Below, piece by piece: positions 36,524-43,895 of a stretch of 64,000 nucleotides of DNA. The notes below the pieces were generated by a model. It did not search any database. It saw only the letters and a list, made by a program, of their open reading frames with translations, and was not told the DNA's origin. How positions within the stretch are numbered: the stretch's first letter is position 1; every line of letters starts with the position of its first letter. Position numbers and translations under genes: made by a program. The stretch is from the NCBI GenBank assembly GCA_019359275.1, contig JAHHHP010000011.1, positions 33,772 to 97,771 of the forward strand, written 5' to 3'. This DNA is from Myxacorys chilensis ATA2-1-KO14 (lineage in GTDB: Bacteria > Cyanobacteriota > Cyanobacteriia > Leptolyngbyales > Leptolyngbyaceae).

Positions 36524-37564
36524 TCACTTCGTTGGTTGCAACAACGCTTGAACTGCCAACGAAAAATTTTTCCAGCTTAAATGCTCAACCGTTTTGCGAA
36601 CATTGGTCGTCATGGTGAAGGCTCGATCGATCAATTCACAAATCGTGTCGATCGACGCATCGGTATCGAAAATAAAGCCGTTTTCTCCAGAGTTGATTAA
36701 ATCAGGATTGTGTCCGGTATTGCTTACTACCGGAAAGATATTGCACATCATGGCTTCAATTACGGGAATTGGACCTCCTTCTAAACGAGATGGAGACACA
36801 AACACGTCCATTTGAGCATAGTACATCGGGTAGTCGCGATAGGGAGCTTCGACATACTTGAAGTTGGCTAGGTTCCGCAGTTCCTCAAAGCGATCGTACT
36901 GTTGCCAATTTCGACCCAACAGGATGAACTGACGATGCGGCATAGCTTTGATGATTTCAAAGATCCGATCGGGATCTTTGCGCTCGTAGTAAGCTGTACA
37001 AAATCCGACTGCTCCGTTTACACGCTCGTGCGGTTGAAATAGGTCAGGATCAGCCGCTTGGAGAATATAGGTCGATTTCGCTGGCTCAAGTCCTGCCGCA
37101 CGTAGTTCGTTGCACGATCGTGAATTCACAAAAATCGTGGTTGTCGCCTGATTCAAAGCCGCAATTAGCGCTGACTCACTCATGCCAATCGATTTTTTGT
37201 GGGTGTAGAACACGAGCAATTTTGCCTGGGCAATCTGCGGATTCTGGGCTAGACCCGACGGATACAGTGAATAATGCGAGAAGAAATAAGCCTTGGCGGG
37301 CGGCAGGAACGCTTCTGAATAGTGAAAGTGACACTTGCCTGGAAAATAGGTCGCGATTTCCTTGCAGAGCGCGTCTAAGATCCAGCCTTTATTTCCTTCG
37401 CAGATCACAAACACCAAATCATATCGTGCAGGCGTAACCGCCCACTGCAGGCGATGGAACGCCTGCTTTCTTAACGCGCTCAGCTTTTGAGGAACGCCAT
37501 GTTTTAGCCGAAACCAAACCTGAGTGAACGGCACATTGAACAGAAAATTTTCCCTGGGTGTCAT
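36524..37564 (-). CDS. family 4 glycosyltransferase
   Basis: The 346-residue GT-B protein has YDLVFVICEGNKGWILDAL in the acceptor lobe and an AVGFCTAYYERKDPDRIFEI start to the donor lobe. QFILLGRNWQQYDRFEEL lies near 210, and VFVSPSRLEGGPIPVIEAMM near 250 carries the E-x7-E pair. It overlaps the GT-C gene upstream by four bases (ATGA). Confidence 0.85.
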   Translation of the reverse strand: MTPRENFLFNVPFTQVWFRLKHGVPQKLSALRKQAFHRLQWAVTPARYDLVFVICEGNKGWILDALCKEIATYFPGKCHFHYSEAFLPPAKAYFFSHYSLYPSGLAQNPQIAQAKLLVFYTHKKSIGMSESALIAALNQATTTIFVNSRSCNELRAAGLEPAKSTYILQAADPDLFQPHERVNGAVGFCTAYYERKDPDRIFEIIKAMPHRQFILLGRNWQQYDRFEELRNLANFKYVEAPYRDYPMYYAQMDVFVSPSRLEGGPIPVIEAMMCNIFPVVSNTGHNPDLINSGENGFIFDTDASIDTICELIDRAFTMTTNVRKTVEHLSWKNFSLAVQALLQPTK

Positions 37565-38925
37565 GATGATGGGTCAGTAGAATGGAGGGGAGAACCAAGT
37601 ACGATCGCGCCAAGCGGTACTTGAATCGTTGGCATGTTCGAGCGAAGGATTGGAATCTGCTCGCGGAGGCTGCCACGGTGCTTGAGAAATTCAGTGGCTA
37701 GGAAAAACTGATTGCCATTATTTAATCCTGCAAACACAATTAGAGGAATAGCCAATCCTAAGACGATCGTTCGCCATCGGGTTAACGTCGCCATTGCGCA
37801 CATCAGAATCAAAAATGGAATGAGATGAATTGCATACAAAAATGTCTCCTCGCCATACACTAAATGCAATGCAAGCTGCCCCAGCAATCCAACGCCAATC
37901 ACAAAGCTTAGTTTTCGATTTTTTCTAACTTGCCAACACGCTAGCACACCAAAAATTAGTAGCGCTGTCCACAACAGTACCGCAATCATGCCCCAGATAC
38001 CCCCCGAACCAGGAAATGACTGCTGAACGCTAAGCAGGGGCCACTCGATCTGATTGCGATTGCTTGGAATGACTTGAAGCGCAGGAACAATCATCGGATG
38101 AAATATAAATCCGAGTAACACTCGAATCGAACCGCCTGACGTTTTTGGCAACAGGTAGTTTGTCTCTTCCGAAAGGTCAGTGATAAAAGTTGTTCCTGGA
38201 AAAATTCGGCTCTGAACGCCCCACAACACCACCACGATCGCCAGCGCTATCCCAGTAATTGCGATTGTTCGCTTCCAGGTATGACTTATTACTGTTGCTG
38301 CGATGCCAACCATCCAATTTGTCGTCGTAATGCTGAGCGTGAATGCACTCATCAAAATGTAACTCCAAATCGGTAGCACTGTAGTTTGCGAAAGCGCCAC
38401 GAGGAAAAGGGCAGCCAGCATACTCAGTGACCCAAACAGATAGGTCTCTGGAACGGTCGTCCAAAAGATCAATGCTGCACTCGACAAGGCCAATACGCTA
38501 AATACAGTAGCGTCAAAGCGACGACAGCCCATTAATCGCAGCGTCACAAACAGCAAACCGACCCAAGCTGCCGTCGTTCCGGCAACCAGGATCATGACGG
38601 CAGTGGCAGGTGTCGTACGCGCGATCGCGCGTACGACTTTTACAAGTGGAAACGCCAGTAACGAAAACAACGGATGCACTTTCGCGCGGAAATTTGGTGC
38701 AGTGCGAGAACTCATGTTCGAGAACACGCGCTCGATATCAGACCCAAACCAGACATCCTCGGTGTAATCTTGAAGTATCACTGAATCGACCAGCTGGCCA
38801 CTTGCATACGCGATTAGGCTAGTGAACACTAACAGCAACACTAAAATAATCAAGTCAGCACGAAACAAACCAAGCGAAGTGGGATCGAATGCGAGCCTAA
38901 GTCTAGCTTTCATGGAAGTACTCAT
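37561..38925 (-). CDS. polytopic membrane protein, GT-C (GT39/GT83-like) glycosyltransferase candidate
   Basis: The 454-residue protein has ten or more predicted membrane helices. After TM1 (LIILVLLLVFTSLIAYASG) the first periplasmic loop holds acidic residues (DYTEDVWFGSDIERVF near 54-69), the usual place of the GT-C catalytic Asp. Later helices alternate with Trp/Pro-rich loops. Such enzymes add sugars from polyprenyl-phosphate donors in the periplasm. Helices rather than motifs drive the call. A 26-bp perfect palindrome lies within the coding sequence (38612-38637). It overlaps both neighbours by four bases. Confidence 0.65.
   Translation of the reverse strand: MSTSMKARLRLAFDPTSLGLFRADLIILVLLLVFTSLIAYASGQLVDSVILQDYTEDVWFGSDIERVFSNMSSRTAPNFRAKVHPLFSLLAFPLVKVVRAIARTTPATAVMILVAGTTAAWVGLLFVTLRLMGCRRFDATVFSVLALSSAALIFWTTVPETYLFGSLSMLAALFLVALSQTTVLPIWSYILMSAFTLSITTTNWMVGIAATVISHTWKRTIAITGIALAIVVVLWGVQSRIFPGTTFITDLSEETNYLLPKTSGGSIRVLLGFIFHPMIVPALQVIPSNRNQIEWPLLSVQQSFPGSGGIWGMIAVLLWTALLIFGVLACWQVRKNRKLSFVIGVGLLGQLALHLVYGEETFLYAIHLIPFLILMCAMATLTRWRTIVLGLAIPLIVFAGLNNGNQFFLATEFLKHRGSLREQIPILRSNMPTIQVPLGAIVLGSPLHSTDPSS
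38612..38637. repeat. 26-bp perfect palindrome centred on a HIP1 octamer
   Basis: GTCGTACGCGCGA is followed directly by its exact reverse complement. It encodes KVVRAIARTT of the GT-C protein. The GCGATCGC core lies at 38621-38628. Confidence 0.9.
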
Positions 38926-39740
38926 CGGACAGAGATCACTTTGCGTGCAAACTGCTTAAAGCGATTGAGATAATGTCCGGTATAGTCGAGTTTCGGAGAA
39001 ATATCTGGGGCGCTTTGAATCAGGGTGGGCTGGTCAAGTTCTTCACAGAGCCGCTCGAAATCTTGCTCAGGGGCTTCTAGACTCAGGAATGGAGTGAGGC
39101 TGACTAAGTTGACGCCGCGCTGTCGCAACACAGGACGCATTTCAGCCAGTCCTTCATAGTATTCGCGATAGCGGCTGTCTGCCGAGGCATCGCGCCAACG
39201 GGTATGTTGTTTGTGGGCGTGATTGTTGCCCAGTAGAGCGCAGTTGTCGCAGCCAATGAGAAAGATGTTTTTAGCACCCATGTTAGCGGCTAAGTTGACT
39301 CCAGCTTGCGCGATCGAAGTCCATAGATATAGCTTGTCATCTGTCGCTTTGCGAACCCAGTCCAGAACTCGCCCCGTGTCTGGGGGTTTGTTCGGCGGTT
39401 GCGTGTTGGGACGCCCAATCATCTCAAAGAAGTAGAAGTGTTCTTCAGCGTATTTCAGTTGTTCGGGTGTAACCAAGCTTTTAGTTTTTTCATACTTGGT
39501 GATCCAGGTGATTTCTGGATGAGGTGATTGATCAGGGATAAATTCTGGAATACTGAGATCCGGATGGATTGTAATGCTGTAGCGAACGGGAAGCGTTTTC
39601 CAGGTTTGGTTAAGTCCGATTGTAATTTTGTTTTCGAGTAGCGAGAGCGGAAAAACACGTAGACTTGCTCCTGTACCAATTACATAAATGTCGCTGCCAG
39701 GATAGCGGTTGTAGAGTTCTGAAACGCACTTCATAGTCAC
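38922..39740 (-). CDS. DUF115/GT42-like protein (Rossmann, possible glycosyltransferase)
   Basis: The 272-residue protein begins with a nucleotide-binding-like strand-loop, DIYVIGTGASLRVFPLSLL at 15-33, like the GxGxSL loop of DUF115 (MptE-like) proteins and GT42 sialyltransferases. KITIGLNQTWKTLPVRYSIT follows, and GAKNIFLIGCDNCALLGNNH near 155 is the second conserved block. GT42 enzymes use CMP-sugars; since CMP-Kdo is made here, a CMP-Kdo transferase is one hypothesis. Sequence alone does not establish it. It overlaps the GT-C gene by four bases. Confidence 0.6.
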   Translation of the reverse strand: MTMKCVSELYNRYPGSDIYVIGTGASLRVFPLSLLENKITIGLNQTWKTLPVRYSITIHPDLSIPEFIPDQSPHPEITWITKYEKTKSLVTPEQLKYAEEHFYFFEMIGRPNTQPPNKPPDTGRVLDWVRKATDDKLYLWTSIAQAGVNLAANMGAKNIFLIGCDNCALLGNNHAHKQHTRWRDASADSRYREYYEGLAEMRPVLRQRGVNLVSLTPFLSLEAPEQDFERLCEELDQPTLIQSAPDISPKLDYTGHYLNRFKQFARKVISVR

Positions 39741-39770
39741 TTACAGGTAAATTCGGAATTAAGAATTGAG

Positions 39771-40100
39771 TTAGTTGAGGGCCTTACCGAACGCGATCGC
39801 GCAAATTCCGCTCAGCATGAGTCCGACGCCTAACAGACTTAGAAATGGAATTTTTTCATGAAAGTAAGTGGCTCCCGCAAACGTAGTCGCAATTACGCTT
39901 AATCCGATTAACAATGGATAAGCGAATGAGACGTTAAATTTACCAAGAATGAAAACATAGCAAATCGTACTCAGACCATAGCAGGTCACACCACCGAGGA
40001 GGTATAGATTAATTAATCCTTGACCAGAACCCAGTTTTAGCAGCAGTTGAGCCGCCGTATTTAGCCCAACTGTTATGAGAATTAATGCAAGATACAACAA
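39771..40100 (-). CDS. small four-helix SMR/EmrE-type transporter
   Basis: The 109-residue protein is almost entirely four membrane helices (LYLALILITVGLNTAAQLLL; LLGGVTCYGLSTICYVFIL; AYPLLIGLSVIATTFAGATY; LSLLGVGLMLSGICAIAFG). Size and pattern match the SMR family and the ArnE/ArnF flippase subunits. GKFNVSFAYPLLIGL is close to the SMR motif around helix 3. In a polysaccharide locus next to a UbiA-type gene, it is a candidate flippase for a polyprenyl-phospho-sugar rather than a drug exporter (inference). Confidence 0.75.
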   Translation of the reverse strand: MLYLALILITVGLNTAAQLLLKLGSGQGLINLYLLGGVTCYGLSTICYVFILGKFNVSFAYPLLIGLSVIATTFAGATYFHEKIPFLSLLGVGLMLSGICAIAFGKALN

Positions 40101-40303
40101 GCGCGTCCACCCAAGCTAGAGTTAACATTTGATATTTAATTGCTCAATTTAGATTGCTCAATAGTTGGCATCTAAAGCTGACGATTGCGGCGACATGAGC
40201 AATGAGGCAGAAGATCACTCTTAAAACCTGTGAAGCTGTGAATCATTCAATCCTCACAAGATCTAACCTTTGCAACCTGCTTTTGCAAACTCACTCTTAT
40301 TTC

Positions 40304-41278
40304 TTATTCAATGAGACCATTGTACTGAAGCAATAAAATTGTGAAGACCGTCGCAACCCAAGCCAATACGGTCAGCAAAATTGGCAAATCTGTTAGCAGC
40401 ACTTCTTCAGGTCGCTCAGTTTTGTGCTGCTGATCAGAGTCATCACAACTCACTTCACTTATCACTTCACTTAGCAACTGATACCGGAACACACCGTACA
40501 GAACAAATGGCAGGGTTGCCATCATCCACGACGTGGAAGCCCCGTTCAATTTAGGTCCGGCACTCCACAGCGCATAGGATGTGATCGTTCCGGCAACGAC
40601 GGTACTTTCCATTCGAGTCAGCAACGACATTGAGTACTTGCGTAACACCGACCGAGTTTTTCCTCCTTTACGTTGCAGTAATCGCAGTTCCGCTTTCCGT
40701 TTCTCAATTCCTAAAAATAGAGCCAACATTGCAGTACACAACACAAACCAAATCGACAGCTTAATGTCTGTTGACGTTGCGCCCGCATAAGCCCGCAGCA
40801 CAAACCCAATTGCGATCGCAATTACGTCTAAAATCACCATGCGTTTGAGCCGAAGATTGTATGCCGTCTGTAAACAGGCATAGCTCACAATTGTCAAGCC
40901 CAATCCCATCGATTGAGCGAATCCAAAGAACACAGCGCTACTCAACAGACAAAATGCCATCGCGATCGCAACTGGAATGCTCACCAATCCAGCCGCGATT
41001 GGACGGTTACGCTTGACGGGGTGAAGCCGATCGTCTTTAACATCGGCAACGTCATTGATTAAGTAAAAACTACTTGAAACGCAGCAGAACAACACAAACG
41101 CCAATATGCTACCGAGAAACGAATCGAGCGTGATCGAAAACGCAAACAGCGGAGCCGCAAAAACAACTAAATTCTTAGTCCACTGATGCGGACGTAACGC
41201 TTTCACATAGGAAACAAAAGTGAGCCGCTTCTTGTGCCGCGCTTTTTCTACTTCAGGGTCGATCAGGGGAGTTTTCAT
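40304..41278 (-). CDS. UbiA-family polyprenyl-phosphate phosphoribosyltransferase (DPPR-synthase-like)
   Basis: The 324-residue polytopic enzyme has the UbiA first aspartate motif in an unusually specific form, NDVADVKDDRLHPVKRNRP near 74-92. This is diagnostic of decaprenyl-phosphate phosphoribosyltransferases (Rv3806c type), which make polyprenyl-phosphoryl-5-phosphoribose. YVKALRPHQWTKNLVVFA near 24-41 is also characteristic. The second motif follows in later helices. Members elsewhere supply furanose donors for cell-wall arabinan. Its start overlaps the upstream SGNH gene by 26 bases. The small transporter and GT-C gene nearby could complete the module. Confidence 0.85.
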   Translation of the reverse strand: MKTPLIDPEVEKARHKKRLTFVSYVKALRPHQWTKNLVVFAAPLFAFSITLDSFLGSILAFVLFCCVSSSFYLINDVADVKDDRLHPVKRNRPIAAGLVSIPVAIAMAFCLLSSAVFFGFAQSMGLGLTIVSYACLQTAYNLRLKRMVILDVIAIAIGFVLRAYAGATSTDIKLSIWFVLCTAMLALFLGIEKRKAELRLLQRKGGKTRSVLRKYSMSLLTRMESTVVAGTITSYALWSAGPKLNGASTSWMMATLPFVLYGVFRYQLLSEVISEVSCDDSDQQHKTERPEEVLLTDLPILLTVLAWVATVFTILLLQYNGLIE

Positions 41279-42245
41279 GGTGTGCTATCGGAAGATGGGG
41301 AGATAGGCGATCAATTAATGCGATCGTGCGTTGTCTCGCTGCATCCTGATTGAGATGGTATCGAGAGTCAAAGTAGGCACTATCTAGATACGCAACGTCT
41401 TCAGGGCGATCAAGAATTGGAAATTCTAAGGACTTAGACAGGGTTTGAGCGACGTTTTCAATCTGAGTTTGGTTTTCGGTCAGCACCTTCTTCATCAGGG
41501 GCGCGTAGCTATAAAACACCCGAATATTTCTCGCTTTGGCGCGTTGATTAAACTCGTTGAGCGATCGAATGACATACTGGACATCCTGCGGGTCGAAATT
41601 AAACGTTTTACCTTCAGAAGCAATCTTTTCGGTCACTTGGGGTAGCCCGTAATGCCCGGTGACATCGCCGTAATTGTTGAAGCTATTGCGCTGATAGTAG
41701 GGTTTTCGCTCAAGGTCACCCGTCGCAGATGCCACCGAGCGACGAAATACCCCGCCAAGAAAGACCAGCCCTTCATCCATCAACGATGGCAAATAGCTCA
41801 GAGGTAAGAATTGAACATTTCGCCAGTCCGCTTCGATCACGTCATAAACATCTTTCGCGCCTGGTGGAAAACCAATAAAGTTCTCATACTCCAATGAGAT
41901 CACCACAATGTCACCAGACTTTAAGCCTGGTTCTACTTCTCTGAGCATGAACTCTGCTCCTAACCCAGCATGAAGTCCCATATTCACAGGCTCGTACTGG
42001 AGGTGATCTTTAAGCAGGGGTGAGGAATAGCCATAGGCAACCGACGAACCACCCACTAAGACTAGTCTTGGCCTTGATTGAGGCTGCTTTAGCTCAGCTT
42101 GTTTATCGATGGAAGCTGCCATAAATCCATTGGCAACAACATCCCGATAATTGATCATGTAAGGCGTCAACACTACCCCTGCAACCGCAGCTTGAAGTGA
42201 GAAAAATCCAGCCAATCTAAGTACAAATCTCTTTAAATTAGACAT
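41253..42245 (-). CDS. SGNH-like membrane-anchored acyltransferase partner (AlgJ/DltD-like role)
   Basis: This is a 330-residue protein with an N-terminal anchor (FVLRLAGFFSLQAAVAGVVL). Block I is LVLVGGSSVAYGYSSP near 58, with Ser as likely nucleophile. FDSRYHLNQDAARQR near 293 supplies the His of block V, with Asp before it. The fold is of the SGNH type that accepts acyl groups from MBOAT partners. It lies 3 bases after the MBOAT gene. Expected location is the periplasmic side of the inner membrane. The family name is not certain. Confidence 0.7.
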   Translation of the reverse strand: MSNLKRFVLRLAGFFSLQAAVAGVVLTPYMINYRDVVANGFMAASIDKQAELKQPQSRPRLVLVGGSSVAYGYSSPLLKDHLQYEPVNMGLHAGLGAEFMLREVEPGLKSGDIVVISLEYENFIGFPPGAKDVYDVIEADWRNVQFLPLSYLPSLMDEGLVFLGGVFRRSVASATGDLERKPYYQRNSFNNYGDVTGHYGLPQVTEKIASEGKTFNFDPQDVQYVIRSLNEFNQRAKARNIRVFYSYAPLMKKVLTENQTQIENVAQTLSKSLEFPILDRPEDVAYLDSAYFDSRYHLNQDAARQRTIALIDRLSPHLPIAHHENSPDRP

Positions 42246-42248
42246 AGT

Positions 42249-43715
42249 TCAAAATTGGAAATAAACAAATTCTCCAGTGTTCCACGTACCCCAAAACAGG
42301 GTGATCCAAAACAAAGCGGTATATACCAGCCAGCGCAGCGGAGCGTGCCATTTCTCAATTTGTAACGGGTAGGTTTTATGGCGCTGCATCCACTCTGCTG
42401 CAATGAACCCAATCAGTAGGGTGATCAAAATTTGCGGTTCTAGTGGACTTGTCGAAAAGATAGTTCCAAAGGATTGATACGCTGCTAATTGAAACGGTTC
42501 GGTCAAGATTTTCCGAATAATCAAAGCGGCAGTCTGTCCAGACTGAGCACGGAAAAAGATCCATGCAAAGCACGTTAGTGTAAACGTCAGCACGATTCGG
42601 AACACTGTACTGAAATTCGGTAGGCGTCGCTCGCCGCCTGGAATATCTGTCGCTTTAAGGGCTGACTTTGCACCCCACAGCGGCTCTAGAATAATTAATG
42701 CTCCATGAATGCCGCCCCAAATCACAAAGTTCAATGAGGCACCGTGCCACAATCCGCTCAGCAGGAACGTGATCATGACGTTGAGCGATCGCCGAATTGG
42801 TGCAACTCGGCTCCCGCCCAACGGAATGTACACATAGTCTTTGAGCCAGGTTGAAAGGGAAATGTGCCAGCGCCGCCAGAACTCTGAGATCGATTGTGAG
42901 AAGTAGGGATAAGCAAAATTTTGCATTAGATCAAAGCCGAATAATCGAGCCGTTCCGATGGCGATATCCGAGTAAGCGGAGAAGTCACAATAGATCTGAA
43001 ATGCAAATAGTACCGTCGCAAAGGCAAGCTGAGGACCTGACATACCGCCTGGTGAAGCGTAGGCTCGCTCGACGATCGGGGCAAGATTATCTGCGATCGC
43101 CATTTTCTTGAAGAAGCCCCACAGCATCTGCTGACAACCATCGACGGAGCGTGCATAGTTAAACTGGCGATCGCGCTCAACCTGTGGCAATAAGTGTGAG
43201 GCTCGCTCAATCGGTCCTGCGACTAACTGCGGGAAGAATGAGAGATAGCAGAGATAGTTAATTAAATTTCGAGCGGGCTGGAGTTGTCTTCGATAGATAT
43301 CGATCGTGTAAGTCAGCGTTTGAAAGGTGTAGAAGCTGATCCCCAATGGCAAAATCACATTGAGGGAAAAAGCATCGACCTGCCAACCGACCGATCCCAA
43401 TGCTCGACTCAAGCTATCAGCAAAGAAGTTCCAGTACTTGAAGAATCCTAGTATTCCTAAGTTGAATATGAGGCTAAGGCCCAATAAAAGTCGTCGCCAC
43501 TTTGGATCTTCAAGCCGAGCAAGATAATATCCTGCAACGTAATCGACTAAGCTAGAGAAAAACAGTAAGAAACAGAAGCGGTAATCCCACCAACCATAAA
43601 AAATATAGCTAACGATTATCAAAAAAATGTTTTGATAGGATCTTTGTTTGATTGACCAGTAAGTGGTGAATGCGATCGCAAGCAGCAGAATAAACGTGAG
43701 TGTGGTAAACGTCAT
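42249..43715 (-). CDS. MBOAT-family polysaccharide O-acyltransferase (AlgI/DltB-like)
   Basis: The 488-residue membrane protein has family landmarks YFSQSISEFWRRWHISLSTW near 268-287, YVYIPLGGSR near 291, and LLSGLWHGASLNFVIWGGIH near 315-334, where the His of WHGAS is the catalytic residue. GISFYTFQTLTYTIDIYRRQ near 124 is also typical. AlgI-type proteins move acetyl groups across the membrane for periplasmic O-acetylation. The SGNH protein directly downstream is its likely partner. Confidence 0.93.
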   Translation of the reverse strand: MTFTTLTFILLLAIAFTTYWSIKQRSYQNIFLIIVSYIFYGWWDYRFCFLLFFSSLVDYVAGYYLARLEDPKWRRLLLGLSLIFNLGILGFFKYWNFFADSLSRALGSVGWQVDAFSLNVILPLGISFYTFQTLTYTIDIYRRQLQPARNLINYLCYLSFFPQLVAGPIERASHLLPQVERDRQFNYARSVDGCQQMLWGFFKKMAIADNLAPIVERAYASPGGMSGPQLAFATVLFAFQIYCDFSAYSDIAIGTARLFGFDLMQNFAYPYFSQSISEFWRRWHISLSTWLKDYVYIPLGGSRVAPIRRSLNVMITFLLSGLWHGASLNFVIWGGIHGALIILEPLWGAKSALKATDIPGGERRLPNFSTVFRIVLTFTLTCFAWIFFRAQSGQTAALIIRKILTEPFQLAAYQSFGTIFSTSPLEPQILITLLIGFIAAEWMQRHKTYPLQIEKWHAPLRWLVYTALFWITLFWGTWNTGEFVYFQF

Positions 43716-43822
43716 AAGTCACTGTCATAAGTCATTGAGAGAGGAACCCAACTAAAACACAGCTAGAGAGACAAAGCTAGACAGATAAAATCGCTTAACG
43801 CGGCTGCCTAGATAGTTAAAAG

Positions 43823-43851
43823 CCCTCCGCGAGGCTATTTCTCGCGGAGGG
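43823..43851 (-). terminator. intrinsic terminator of the lectin-GDSL gene
   Basis: A perfect 11-bp GC-rich stem pairs CCCTCCGCGAG (43823-43833) with CTCGCGGAGGG (43841-43851), with a 7-base loop. On the minus strand it is followed by CTTTTAAC. It lies 45 bases past the lectin gene stop. Confidence 0.75.
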
Positions 43852-43895
43852 TCGATGCTACGAGATTGAGAACGGTCACGAACGGCAAACAAACA

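Noticed and set aside
39771..40100. SMR protein as a multidrug exporter
   Set aside because: The polysaccharide context and the adjacent UbiA gene favour a lipid-sugar flippase; drug export is not supported by anything nearby.
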